Shown in pieces: positions 8,975-18,184 of a DNA stretch of 64,000 nt; position 1 is the first letter of the stretch, and the number at the start of each line of letters is the position of its first letter. The DNA comes from Brachybacterium sp. P6-10-X1 (lineage in GTDB: Bacteria; Actinomycetota; Actinomycetes; Actinomycetales; Dermabacteraceae). The stretch lies in NCBI RefSeq assembly GCF_001969445.1, contig NZ_CP017297.1, positions 2,356,001-2,420,000 of the forward strand, in the 5' to 3' direction. The notes under the pieces are model-generated. The model had not been told where the DNA came from and did not search any database. It saw only the letters and a program-made list of their open reading frames with translations. The position numbers were made by a program, and so were the translations under genes.

Positions 8975-11900
8975 TCAGTCGAGGCGCAGGCGGGTATCGA
9001 CGGAGGCGCGAGTGTCGATCGGGAAGGTGAAGCCCACCGACCAGGTCGGCTCCATGGAGCGGTCCTGGCGGGAGCGCCATCCCCGCATCGGATCGTCCTG
9101 TCCGCGCACCGGTTCGACCAGAGTGCCCGGGCCGGTGATCGAGAGCCGGACGGTCCTGCCTCCCGCCGTCGAGACGAAGACGACGTCATCGCTGGTGGAG
9201 TCGAGCTGGAAATGGCCCGCCACGTTGAACCAGAGGGTTCCCTCGCGCGTCTCCGGGGACTGCGCGAAGACGGAGTCCTTGATCAGGAGCTCCTCCCCCG
9301 GCGTGTAGACCACCCGGCGACGATGGATGTAGTCCGCGTGGTGGACGCGGCCGGAGAGGTCGAACACGCCGTCCTCGGTCCGGAGGCACTCGCCCAGGCC
9401 GCTCCCGTAGGGCTTGCGGGTCCTGCGATCCTGGTTCTGCCCGTCCATCATCAACGTGTTGTGGGCCATCGTGCCCTCGACGTACTGCCGCTCGGGAGCT
9501 GCGTAGTAGAAGCCCTCACGGCGCAGCGGGGAATCGGGCGGCAGCAGGTCCCCGTATCCGAAACGACCTCCATCGGTGAGGATCTGCTGGCCCCTGTCGT
9601 ACCACACGACGTTGAGGTCGTCGGCGTGCTTGTGCGCCCGCGAGTGGAAGGCGGCGCTGAACGCGAGATACCCGCTGTTCGCCAAGGTCCCGGGACCGTC
9701 CGGCTGCGGGGACCGCACGAAGGCGTACCCGCCGTCGCCGTAGGCCGCCAGCTCCTGGGTGGGTCGCTCCCCCGAGGCACCGTCGGAGAGAAGGTACTGC
9801 GTCTGCGGGTCGATCGACTGCGAATCGTCCTTGACGATCCGGGTCTCCGGGGAGTCCCCGAACTGGACGAGCGTGCCGTCGGGCTGGATCATCCACCCGA
9901 GCACGTGCGCCGCGCGCTCGACGCGCGCCTTGACCTCCTCGTCCTCGATGAGACCATCGTTGACCGCGAGCTCGAAGGAGTTCAGCAGCATCCGGTGGTA
10001 ATCGGGAGAGTGCTCCAGGTGGACCCCGTCCGGCGCGAACTGCGACTCGGCCATCTGGGCGAGTCGGGCTCTCCCCTCGACGCCGGTCGCCCCCGCGTCG
10101 GGGAACATCCACGCGTACTTGGCGGCGTGGACCTGGGAGACCGCCGTGTAGAAGCCGTGATTGTTGTTGGGGTTGAAGGCGCGGTCCTGGTGCAGCTCGT
10201 CCAGGTGCCAGGCGACCGCCTCGGCCAGGACGACCGCGTCGTCGTGCAGCTCCGCGACGCGCGCGGCGCGCAGGGCGAGGGCGAGCAGTCGCGGGGTGCG
10301 TAGGGACTGCGACATGTCGTACCACGCCATCGGGTCGTCCTCGTCCTCGGCGACCCGGTGGATCTCGATCCAGCCGATCGCGATGCGCACCGCCGCACGG
10401 AGCCAGTCGAGGTCGCCGGTCTCGTCGTACGCCCGCAGCAGCGGATCCATGAACTCCCAGGCGTGGAGATGGAAACCCCAGGACCGATGCTCGTTGCCGT
10501 AGTGCGCCCAGTCCTCGATGCGCGCGACCGGGACCGGCTCGAACTTCGCGAAACGCCAGCCGGTCTCCAGGACCGATTCCGGACTCTGCCGGATGTCCTG
10601 GATGGTGAACCATCCCTTGAGCGCGGGCAGGTCGGCGGCGGCGAGCTGCTCGAGGAGCTCGCCCGGGTTGATGCCGCGCTGGTCGAGGACCAGCTCGGAT
10701 TCCAGGGTGAGGTTCTCCGGGCCCTGGTAGCCCAGCTTCTTGTAGATGCGGTAGTACTCGTTCACGTTCCTGTCCCAGGATCGATGGTTCCGGACCCAGC
10801 GCGAAGCCTTCGCGCCGAGCTCCCGGCGTCGTGCGGGATCGGCGATCAGCCCAGCGATCTTCAGGGCCAGATCGTCCGCGGAACCGGCGCGGAACGTCTC
10901 GACCGCACCGGACTGATCGGCGATCTCCTGGAGGGCGCCGACGTCGGAGAGGATCACGGAGCGCCCCGTGGAGAAGGCTTCGAACGGCTTCAGGGGAGTC
11001 ACCAGATCCGCGACCTTCGACTCCTTCCTCGGAACCACGAACAGATCGATCAGCCCGTAGTACCGCAGGATGTCCTCGTGCGGGACCCGCCCCGTGAAGA
11101 AGACGTTCTCGATCCCCTTCCGCTCGACGTGGGCCTTGAGGGTGTCCAGATAGTCGCCGTCGCCGACGAGCAGCAGGCACATCGGAGCGACCGACTGCGC
11201 CGCGGCGAGGTGGTAGCCGTCGATGAGGGTGTCGATGCCCTCGTACTCCACGATCGAGGAGATGTACCCGACGACGACGGCGTCCTCGGGCAGCCCGATC
11301 TCCGCCGCCAGCTCCCGGTCCGCGTCCTGGACGGGGAAGTTCGCGGCTTCGACGGCGTTGGGGACGATCGACACCTCGTCGTCGGCGATGCGGCCGTCCG
11401 CCGACTCGAGGATGTGGTCACGCATCACCTCGGCGAGGGTGAAGACGTGGTCGGGCAGGAGACGCGCGATCTCCTCCGCATGCTTGCGCAGCTCGTAGGC
11501 CGCCGGCATGCCGTAGATGCTGAACATCATCTCGGCGCCCTGGGTCCAGCTGTTCGCGGTGACCGTGCGCGAGAGCCACGACTCCTCCCAGAACCCGCGG
11601 GACTCGTAGACCGTGGGAATGCCGTACTTCCTGCCGACCACGCTGACGATCAGCGCGTTGAAGAAGTCCGACTGCGCGTGGAGGATGCTCGGGCGCACCC
11701 GCTGGACGAGCTCGGCGAGCCCGATCATGTTCGTCCGCAGCCATTCGTCGATGAGCATCTCGTTGCGCTGCGGGCCGGGCAGCAGGTAGTAGTCGACGCC
11801 CTGGTAGGTGTACTGCTCGATCTCCTCGACCGTGCGCTCGGTGATCCCGGCCTGTCCGACGATCGCGATCGGGAGGCCCTGACGTGCCTGGGCGAGAGCC

Positions 11901-13000
11901 GTGTACTGGGTGCGCAGCGTGTATCCGGTCTGCGTCTCCGGGAGCACCCGGCCGACCATGTGGAGGATCGGCCCCTGCGGGTCGTACGCCGTCCCGTCCG
12001 CCAGTTCTGCGGTGACCAGTGCGGGCTGGGTGAAGAGCTCGATCTCGTGCTGGATCTTGGCCACGGCGTTGGCGTCGTTCTCCCGCTGCGACTTCTCGTG
12101 CACCTTGGTCACGACGGTCGAGGCCAGGTCCCAGTAGCCGGCGGCGCGGTAGAACCGGTAGAGCGCTCGCAGGGTGGTCAGGCTCTGCGTGTCGGCCACG
12201 TCGTAGTGCTCGATCAGCGGGCGGAGCTGAAGGAACTCCTCGCGCTTGAGGTAATCGGTGAAGAGGCGTGCGGCCTGGCTCTTCGTCAGGAGCGTCCGGG
12301 GATCGCGGCCGAGCTGGATCGCCGATTCGAAGGACGTGCGCAGTGCCGTCCTCGTGGTCAGGCGCACCTCCTTCACGTCGGCCTCGACGGAGTCCAGGAA
12401 TCCTGCCGGCACGCGAGCCCGGAGAGTCCTCAGATCCTTGCGGATCGCTTCGAGGCGTGTCTTCCCGGCTTCCTGACCGCTGCTGAGACGACGGACCTCC
12501 TTCTGGAGCTCGCCGGTGACCTGCTCGCCCTGATCGAGGCGGGCTCCCACCCCGTCGAACCCCTGGGCAGCGACCACGAGGTCGGCGCGGATCCCGTCGA
12601 CACCGCGCGAGAGGCCGTAGAGCCGGTTCGAACCGTCCTCGATCCGCTCGTCATGACCGGCGATCCGCTCCTCGTGCGCGCTGACCTGCGCGGTGTGGTC
12701 ATCGAGCCGATCGGACGCGACCCCCATCCGGTCATCGAGTGCATCCGTGCGGTCGCCCAGTGCCGCGGACCGGGTCTCAAGATTCTTCGCGCGGGTCGCC
12801 AGCCGATCGTTGGTGGCCGAGAAGTGGCCGACGACCTTCAGGACGACCAGGCACAGGCCGACCACGAGCACGATGCCCAGCAGGCCCGCGATGATCGCCA
12901 CGATCCACGACCCCAGTCCGGCCGCGATCGTCTTCAGCACGAGGACGAGGATCGCCCCCGTGCCTCCGAGGATGGTCGCATTGCGCAGTTTCGACCTCAT
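8975..13000 (-). CDS. Membrane-anchored GT4 glycosyltransferase fused to heparinase II/III-type lyase
   Basis: A 1341-residue protein. Two hydrophobic stretches (about residues 8-29 and 31-57) anchor it in the membrane. Residues 61-190 are a heptad-like coiled coil with repeated D-R and L spacing. A helical linker follows to about 340. Residues about 340-770 are a GT4-type glycosyltransferase: LPETQTGYTLRT, YESRGFWEESWLS, VPNAVEAANFP, and the donor-binding KPFEAFSTGRSVILSD. Residues about 800-1341 are a heparinase II/III-type lyase, with NNNHGFYTA, HSPDYHRM and the signature HSRAHKHADDLN near residue 1117. The start ATG 13000 has GGAGG 7 bases upstream. One chain could thus build and cut a uronic-acid-containing polymer, although the two domains would have to work on the same membrane face. 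The domain calls are firm; the combination is unusual. Confidence 0.85.
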   Translation of the reverse strand: MRSKLRNATILGGTGAILVLVLKTIAAGLGSWIVAIIAGLLGIVLVVGLCLVVLKVVGHFSATNDRLATRAKNLETRSAALGDRTDALDDRMGVASDRLDDHTAQVSAHEERIAGHDERIEDGSNRLYGLSRGVDGIRADLVVAAQGFDGVGARLDQGEQVTGELQKEVRRLSSGQEAGKTRLEAIRKDLRTLRARVPAGFLDSVEADVKEVRLTTRTALRTSFESAIQLGRDPRTLLTKSQAARLFTDYLKREEFLQLRPLIEHYDVADTQSLTTLRALYRFYRAAGYWDLASTVVTKVHEKSQRENDANAVAKIQHEIELFTQPALVTAELADGTAYDPQGPILHMVGRVLPETQTGYTLRTQYTALAQARQGLPIAIVGQAGITERTVEEIEQYTYQGVDYYLLPGPQRNEMLIDEWLRTNMIGLAELVQRVRPSILHAQSDFFNALIVSVVGRKYGIPTVYESRGFWEESWLSRTVTANSWTQGAEMMFSIYGMPAAYELRKHAEEIARLLPDHVFTLAEVMRDHILESADGRIADDEVSIVPNAVEAANFPVQDADRELAAEIGLPEDAVVVGYISSIVEYEGIDTLIDGYHLAAAQSVAPMCLLLVGDGDYLDTLKAHVERKGIENVFFTGRVPHEDILRYYGLIDLFVVPRKESKVADLVTPLKPFEAFSTGRSVILSDVGALQEIADQSGAVETFRAGSADDLALKIAGLIADPARRRELGAKASRWVRNHRSWDRNVNEYYRIYKKLGYQGPENLTLESELVLDQRGINPGELLEQLAAADLPALKGWFTIQDIRQSPESVLETGWRFAKFEPVPVARIEDWAHYGNEHRSWGFHLHAWEFMDPLLRAYDETGDLDWLRAAVRIAIGWIEIHRVAEDEDDPMAWYDMSQSLRTPRLLALALRAARVAELHDDAVVLAEAVAWHLDELHQDRAFNPNNNHGFYTAVSQVHAAKYAWMFPDAGATGVEGRARLAQMAESQFAPDGVHLEHSPDYHRMLLNSFELAVNDGLIEDEEVKARVERAAHVLGWMIQPDGTLVQFGDSPETRIVKDDSQSIDPQTQYLLSDGASGERPTQELAAYGDGGYAFVRSPQPDGPGTLANSGYLAFSAAFHSRAHKHADDLNVVWYDRGQQILTDGGRFGYGDLLPPDSPLRREGFYYAAPERQYVEGTMAHNTLMMDGQNQDRRTRKPYGSGLGECLRTEDGVFDLSGRVHHADYIHRRRVVYTPGEELLIKDSVFAQSPETREGTLWFNVAGHFQLDSTSDDVVFVSTAGGRTVRLSITGPGTLVEPVRGQDDPMRGWRSRQDRSMEPTWSVGFTFPIDTRASVDTRLRLD

Positions 13001-13059
13001 CGCCCGCCTCCTGCATTCGGCTTCTCCGTGGTCACGATCGCCCCTCCCGGTCAGATCTC

Positions 13060-14232
13060 TCAGGCCGTGTGCCCGCTGAAGTCCTTCGGCCGCGCGTCCG
13101 CGCCGAACTTCCAGTGGATCGCCTCCACGGTGCGGCGCGCTGCGTCTCCGTCGCCGTAGGGGTTCACCGCATTCGCCATCGCGGAGTACGCCTCCGGGGA
13201 ATCGAGCAGGAGCGATACCTCGTCGACCAGGCGTTGGCGGTGGGTGCCGATCAGCTTGACGGTACCGGCGACCACGGCCTCCGGCCGCTCGGTGTTCTCA
13301 CGCATGACGAGAACGGGCTTGCCGAGGCTGGGGGCCTCTTCCTGCACGCCACCGGAGTCCGTGAGCACGATGTCGGCGAGGCTGAGCGCACGCGTGAACT
13401 GCGCATAGGCCAAGGGCTCGATGAGCACGACGTTGTCCAGGCGGTCCACCGCGGGCATGATCGCGGAGCGGACCTTCGGGTTCTTGTGGATCGGGAACAC
13501 GATGGTCAGCGCCGGGTACTTCGCAGCGAGGTCCGCCACGGCCGTGCCGATGTCCTCCATCGCCGAGCCGAGGTTCTCCCGCCGGTGCGCCGTGACCAGC
13601 AGGATCGGCCCGGTGCTCCCGGCGGCCCGCTTCTGCTGCAGCTCCTCGAGCCGCGGGTCGTCGAAGGTCACGTCCACGTTCCGGGTGGCGAAGAGCAGCG
13701 TGTCGATGACGCTGTTGCCGGTGATGACGATGTCGTTCTCGCTGACGTCCTCGCGGGTCAGATTCGCCTTGCTGGTCGAGGTCGGTGCCAGGTGCAGGGC
13801 GGCGATCTGGCTGGTGAGCTTGCGGTTCGCCTCCTCCGGGAAGGGCGAGTTGATGTCACCCGAGCGCAGCCCGGCTTCGAGATGCACGACAGGGATCTGA
13901 CGGTTGAACGATGCGACGGCCGCACCCATCACGGTGGAGGTGTCGCCCTGGACGATCACGGCGTCCGGCTGCTCCTTCTCCAGGATCTCGTCGACCCCGG
14001 AGATCACCTTGGCGACGATCCCGTTCAGGCTCTGGCCGGCGCTCATGATGTTCAGGTCGTGGTCGGGAACGATGCCGAACATGGTGTTGACCTGGTCGAG
14101 CATCTCGCGGTGCTGACCCGTGACGACGATGATGTTCCGGAGGCCGTCGGCCTTCTCGATCGCCTTGATGATCGGGGCGACCTTGATCGCCTCAGGACGC
14201 GTTCCGTAGATCGTCATGATGTTCTTGGTCAT
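13060..14232 (-). CDS. wecB: UDP-N-acetylglucosamine 2-epimerase, non-hydrolysing
   Basis: A 390-residue cytoplasmic enzyme interconverting UDP-GlcNAc and UDP-ManNAc. Family signatures are YGTRPEAIKVAP at the N-terminus, QGDTSTVMGA, HLEAGLRSGD, VTAHRREN, and the C-terminal DSGGVQEEAPSLGKPVLVMR followed by ERPEA. The length is normal. The start is ATG 14232 with GGAG 6 bases upstream; an in-frame TTG twelve bases earlier would place the ribosome site inside the gene. It sits between the ABC exporter and the glycosyltransferase-lyase fusion, with spacings of 31 and 59 bases. It implies that the exported polymer contains ManNAc or a sugar made from it. No wecC-type dehydrogenase for ManNAcA is present in the window, so the uronic acid step, if any, lies elsewhere. 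Confidence 0.95.
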   Translation of the reverse strand: MTKNIMTIYGTRPEAIKVAPIIKAIEKADGLRNIIVVTGQHREMLDQVNTMFGIVPDHDLNIMSAGQSLNGIVAKVISGVDEILEKEQPDAVIVQGDTSTVMGAAVASFNRQIPVVHLEAGLRSGDINSPFPEEANRKLTSQIAALHLAPTSTSKANLTREDVSENDIVITGNSVIDTLLFATRNVDVTFDDPRLEELQQKRAAGSTGPILLVTAHRRENLGSAMEDIGTAVADLAAKYPALTIVFPIHKNPKVRSAIMPAVDRLDNVVLIEPLAYAQFTRALSLADIVLTDSGGVQEEAPSLGKPVLVMRENTERPEAVVAGTVKLIGTHRQRLVDEVSLLLDSPEAYSAMANAVNPYGDGDAARRTVEAIHWKFGADARPKDFSGHTA

Positions 14233-14263
14233 GGTGAGCTCCAACTTCAGGGGGCGGGGGAAT

Positions 14264-15319
14264 TCAGGTCAGGTCGTCCGGGAGGACCGTGGCGGGGAAG
14301 GTCTTCCGCGGTGAGAGATGCGTGCGGTCGTAGACCCGGGTGAAGGGGTCCGGCTCGAACTCCGGGGCGTCGGCGGATCCGTCGCCGGTCGTGGTCGCCG
14401 GCTCCTCGGGGGCGACGGGGAAGAGCTTCTCCGCCCGCCGCTGCGCTTCTCCTTCGAGGAGGGCGTCGCGGAGCAGTCCAGCGGCCTTCTCCTCCTTGCC
14501 CTGGGCCAGGTTGTGGGCGAACCAGCGGTACTTGCGGGCGACCTCGACCGCGTCGCCGTCGAGCACCACCTGGCCGCGCTCCATCCAGACCGCACGGGAG
14601 CACATGTTCTCGATCGTCTGCGCCGCATGGTTGACCAGGAAGACGGTGCCGGCCTTCTCGAGCAATCGATCCATCGCCTTCTTCGACCGCTCCGCGAAGG
14701 TGGCATCACCGGTCGCGAGTGCCTCGTCGATCATGAGGATCGAGGGGTCCGCCGCCAGGGAGATGGCGAACTTAAGCCGGGACCCCATGCCCGAGGAGTA
14801 CGTCTTCATGGGGAGGTCGATCGCCTCGCCCAGGGCGGAGAGCTCGACCACGGTCTCGAAGATCTCCTCCGCCTGGTCCGGGGTCAGTCCCATGGCCAGC
14901 GCGCCGAGCTTGACGTTCTGCGCACCGGTGAGTTCGGGGATCAGGGCGGCGCTGACGCCCAGGAGCACGGGACGGGACGTGGTCAGGATCGTGCCCGAAC
15001 TGGGTGCTTCCAGCCCTGCCAGCGCGCGCAGCAGGGTCGACTTCCCGGAGCCGTTGCGGCCGATGATGCCGATGAACTCCCCCGAGCGGGCCGCGAAGGA
15101 GACGCCACGCAGGGCCGCGACGCTCACCATCTGCTTGCGCTGGAGCTTGCCCCGGAGCCCGGGGCGCGGCGTCCGGTCCGTGCGAAGGACCTTGTACCTC
15201 ATCCGGACGTTGTCGGCCACGACGGTCACCGGCGACTCCGCAGGGGCCTGCCATCGCTGATCGTCGGCCTCGATGCCGTCGCCGGCCGACGATGCGGTCG
15301 CGTCACTGTCCGCCGCCAT
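14264..15319 (-). CDS. ABC polysaccharide exporter, ATP-binding subunit (Wzt/TagH type)
   Basis: A 351-residue ATPase for export of a lipid-linked polysaccharide or teichoic-acid-like polymer. It has the Walker A motif GRNGSGKST near residue 86, signature YSSGMGSRLKFA, Walker B ILMIDEALATGD and the switch histidine in VNHAAQT. The spacing and the SSGM signature match the Wzt/TagH/RfbB family. After the nucleotide-binding domain there are about 95 extra residues rich in Ala, Glu and Pro, without an obvious carbohydrate-binding fold, so recognition of a modified chain end as in long Wzt proteins cannot be claimed. The start ATG overlaps the end of the permease gene by 17 bases, so the two subunits are translationally coupled. 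Confidence 0.9.
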   Translation of the reverse strand: MAADSDATASSAGDGIEADDQRWQAPAESPVTVVADNVRMRYKVLRTDRTPRPGLRGKLQRKQMVSVAALRGVSFAARSGEFIGIIGRNGSGKSTLLRALAGLEAPSSGTILTTSRPVLLGVSAALIPELTGAQNVKLGALAMGLTPDQAEEIFETVVELSALGEAIDLPMKTYSSGMGSRLKFAISLAADPSILMIDEALATGDATFAERSKKAMDRLLEKAGTVFLVNHAAQTIENMCSRAVWMERGQVVLDGDAVEVARKYRWFAHNLAQGKEEKAAGLLRDALLEGEAQRRAEKLFPVAPEEPATTTGDGSADAPEFEPDPFTRVYDRTHLSPRKTFPATVLPDDLT

Positions 15320-16196
15320 AGCTCGCCTCCCCCCGCCAGAAGAAGAGGAAGCCGAAGAGCAGGAACCCGAAGGCCCAGCCGCCGAGGATCAGCCAGGACT
15401 CCAGCGATGGCATCCCCCCGTCCATGAGCACCTGCCGGTACATCTTGATCATCTGGTAGATCGGGTTGGTCTGCACGACGGCGTTCACCGTCGGGTTGTC
15501 CAGGAATCGCTCGATCGGGAAGATCACGCCGGATCCGTACATCAGGAACCGCCCCACGACGGTCATGAACTGGCTGACGTCCGGGATCAGGAACCCCAGG
15601 CGCGCGACGAAGAGATTGATGCCCAGGTTTAGGATGAACTGGAGGGCATAGATGGGGATGATCAGCAGCCAGCTGACCCGCGGCAGCTCGTGGGGAGGGA
15701 TCAGCATGATCATCACCAGCACGACGCCGATCGTGTACTGCATCTGCAGCATGTCCCGCAGCTCCGCGGAGAGCGGCAGGGACGCCCGGGGGAAGGAGAA
15801 TGCCCGGATCATGGGCCTGCCTGCCTGCAAGGTGCTGGTGCCCTGGCTGATGCTGCGCATGGTCGAGCGGAACATGAGGATGCCGATCACGACGTACGCG
15901 GCGAAGTTGTCCACGCCCCGGGACATGTTCAGGATCAGCCCGAAGACGACGAAGTACAGGGCGGCGTCCAGCATCGGGCGCAGCACGAGCCACACGCTGC
16001 CCAGATGGTTCCGGCTGTTCTGCGTCGACACCCGGTGGCGGGCGTCGGCCCAGATGAAGTGTCGGCGCTGCCACAGCTGCGCCAGGTACTCGCCGAGGTC
16101 GGGACGGACGCCGACGGGCGAGAGCCCTTCGGCGTGGAGGCCTCGCGCCTCGAGCCGGCTCATGACCTGCTGGGCGGACTTGGCGTCATCGGCCAT
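15303..16196 (-). CDS. ABC-2 type polysaccharide export permease (Wzm/TagG type)
   Basis: A 297-residue integral membrane protein with about six hydrophobic helices starting near residue 72, preceded by a cytoplasmic amphipathic segment containing WQRRHFIWADARHR, as in Wzm/TagG permeases. LGSVWLVLRPMLDAALYF is the typical first helix region, and ERFLDNP-NPIYQMI lies in the conserved loop before the last helices. The start is ATG 16196, because a very strong GGAGGAGGTG ribosome site lies just upstream; GTG 16214 is possible but would remove it. It overlaps the upstream glycosyltransferase gene by 11 bases and the ATPase gene by 17. It forms the transmembrane channel of the exporter. Confidence 0.9.
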   Translation of the reverse strand: MADDAKSAQQVMSRLEARGLHAEGLSPVGVRPDLGEYLAQLWQRRHFIWADARHRVSTQNSRNHLGSVWLVLRPMLDAALYFVVFGLILNMSRGVDNFAAYVVIGILMFRSTMRSISQGTSTLQAGRPMIRAFSFPRASLPLSAELRDMLQMQYTIGVVLVMIMLIPPHELPRVSWLLIIPIYALQFILNLGINLFVARLGFLIPDVSQFMTVVGRFLMYGSGVIFPIERFLDNPTVNAVVQTNPIYQMIKMYRQVLMDGGMPSLESWLILGGWAFGFLLFGFLFFWRGEASYGGGQ

Positions 16197-18054
16197 CCGC
16201 GTCACCTCCTCCACGACTGTTCAGGGTCTGCTCGTACACCACGCGGTATCGTCTCACCTGTGCGGACCAGGAGCGCTTCCGCGCCATCGTTCGGCCCGCT
16301 GCACTCTCCGCGACGGCGCCCTCGTCGTCCATGAGGGCGTGGGAGATCGCACGTGCCAGATCGCTCGGCGATCCCGGTTCGACGAACTGTGCGCACGGCA
16401 CGTCCTCGTCCGTCGTCAGGACCTCGCGCAGGGCCGGGAGGTCCGAGACGACCAGGGGCCGCCCGAGGGCCAGCGCCTCGATCGGCTTCTGCGGCGTGAC
16501 CAGCCGCGATACCGCGAGGTCCAGTCGTGGGATGATCACGGTGTCGAGAGCTTCCACCCACCGTCGCGCGCTGTCTCGCGGCACCCGGCCGGGGAGGTGG
16601 ACCCGGTCGCTGATCCCGAGTTCCTCGGCCAGCGCGACCAGACCCGGACGCGCCGTGCCGTCGCCGACCAGGACGACATGCACCCTGTCGCGCATCTCCC
16701 ACGGCACCGTGTCGTCTCCCGTGAGCACCGCCACAGCCCGCAGCAGGACGTCGAAGCCCTCGTACTCCACGAGCGCGCTGGCCGCGCCGACGAGGAACGC
16801 GTCCTCCGGGATGCCGCTGCTCCGGTCCAGCCCGACGGACGCTCTGGCCGTCGCAGGGTCGACGCCGTCCTCGAAGAGGGAGTCGTCGACCCCGTTGGGG
16901 ACCAGGGTGATCGTGCGTTCGTCGACACCCCGCGCGACGAGTTCGTCCGCCATGGTGCGGGAGAGGGTGACGACCGCGTCGGCATCTCTCGCCAGTTCGG
17001 CCTCGCGGGCGGCGATCAGGGCAGCCTTCTCGGATCCCGCGGCCGAGCGGCGGCCGTCCGGGGTGCTGTGCGAGGCCACCCACGTCTGCTCCATGAGCCC
17101 ACGGACCTCGAGCACCCAGGGCAGCCCTGTCGCCCGCGCCACGGTCTGTGCGACCAGCGCATTGAGATAGTTCGTCGTGGCGTGGAGGACATCGGGACGG
17201 AACTCGTCCACGAGGCGCAGCGCCTCGTCGATCTCGTGCTGCAGGCGCTCGGTCTGGGTCTGCGGCAGAGCGGCGGGCAACGAACGGACGTAGCGGATGC
17301 CGTCGACGACGTCCTCGTCCCGCGCCATGAGCATCCCGACCATCACCGGGTAGCCCGTGCGGGTGAGCGCGATCGAGTCGACGTCGTTCTCGCGCAGCGC
17401 GGTCAGGATGCGGTGACTGCGCAGGGAGTACCCGGATTGGGTGTGGGGCAGCGAGTTGGTCAGCAGGTGCAGTGCTCGCAGGGGACGGTCCGTGCGCTCC
17501 CCCGGCAGGTCCTGCGGAGCGGGCGAGCGGCCCGTCGACAGCAGGAAGCCCGGCTCGAGCAGCTGCAGCTCGCTGCGCAGGCGCCGGGCGTATCTCGATC
17601 CTCCGGCGCCGGAGGTCTCGAGGAGGTCGACGGCCCGGTGCAGGTCACCTCGGGACCAGGCCGCGCGGGCCCTGGTCGTCGCCGGGGCGGCCGCCGAGAG
17701 CAGGTCGGGCCGGTCCAGCAGGACCGCGACCTCGCCCGAGAGCCGCGAAAGGCCACGAGCGTCCTCGCCGTCGGCCGTGTCGAGGAGGGATTCCGCGATG
17801 TCATGACGACCGGCCATCAGCGACCCGAGGGAACCGACCGAGGGGAGACGGCCCGAGAGCCGCTGGAGCGCACGTCCCAGCCGGACCCGGAGGGAGAAGG
17901 GCAGCCGACGGCTGACCTGGATCGCGAACAGGGCCGGGTCGTCGACGAGGTGCTGTGCGCCCGCCTGCAGCAGGAGTCGGGCGTTCCGCGTCAGCTCACC
18001 GCGCCGCTCCCCGGAGAGCTGCGGAGCCTGACGTCGCCGATGGTCCCTGTTCAC
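16186..18054 (-). CDS. GT4-type glycosyltransferase with long N-terminal helical region
   Basis: A protein of 622 residues. The first 190 or so residues are Arg/Leu-rich and helical. The remainder is a GT-B glycosyltransferase with LPHTQSGYSLRS (about 203-214), VLEVRGLMEQTW, VPNGVDDSLFEDG, and the donor-binding KPIEALALGRPLVVSD. The LPxTQxGYxLR segment and the overall order match the glycosyltransferase part of the fusion at 8975-13000, so the two are diverged paralogues. No membrane segment is visible here. The start GTG 18054 is chosen because upstream in-frame codons look non-coding, but its ribosome site is weak and ATG 18231, which would overlap the upstream gene, is possible. It is translationally coupled to the exporter permease. 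Confidence 0.82.
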   Translation of the reverse strand: MNRDHRRRQAPQLSGERRGELTRNARLLLQAGAQHLVDDPALFAIQVSRRLPFSLRVRLGRALQRLSGRLPSVGSLGSLMAGRHDIAESLLDTADGEDARGLSRLSGEVAVLLDRPDLLSAAAPATTRARAAWSRGDLHRAVDLLETSGAGGSRYARRLRSELQLLEPGFLLSTGRSPAPQDLPGERTDRPLRALHLLTNSLPHTQSGYSLRSHRILTALRENDVDSIALTRTGYPVMVGMLMARDEDVVDGIRYVRSLPAALPQTQTERLQHEIDEALRLVDEFRPDVLHATTNYLNALVAQTVARATGLPWVLEVRGLMEQTWVASHSTPDGRRSAAGSEKAALIAAREAELARDADAVVTLSRTMADELVARGVDERTITLVPNGVDDSLFEDGVDPATARASVGLDRSSGIPEDAFLVGAASALVEYEGFDVLLRAVAVLTGDDTVPWEMRDRVHVVLVGDGTARPGLVALAEELGISDRVHLPGRVPRDSARRWVEALDTVIIPRLDLAVSRLVTPQKPIEALALGRPLVVSDLPALREVLTTDEDVPCAQFVEPGSPSDLARAISHALMDDEGAVAESAAGRTMARKRSWSAQVRRYRVVYEQTLNSRGGGDADGR

Positions 18055-18184
18055 CGGACCGAGGGTATCTGTCGCGCTGACCGTTTCCCACCGCCGGGCC
18101 GTGAGCCTGCTCGCGTCGCGCCCGAGCGTGACCGGCGCGACGCCGCCGCTCCCGCCGGTCCCGATGCGTCCTGGACGCGGTCGG

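Noticed and set aside
10358..13159. A 933-codon plus-strand frame opposite the glycosyltransferase-lyase fusion
   Set aside because: It is a shadow of the real gene, with low-complexity, Arg/Val/Gly/Asp-biased product and no ribosome site.
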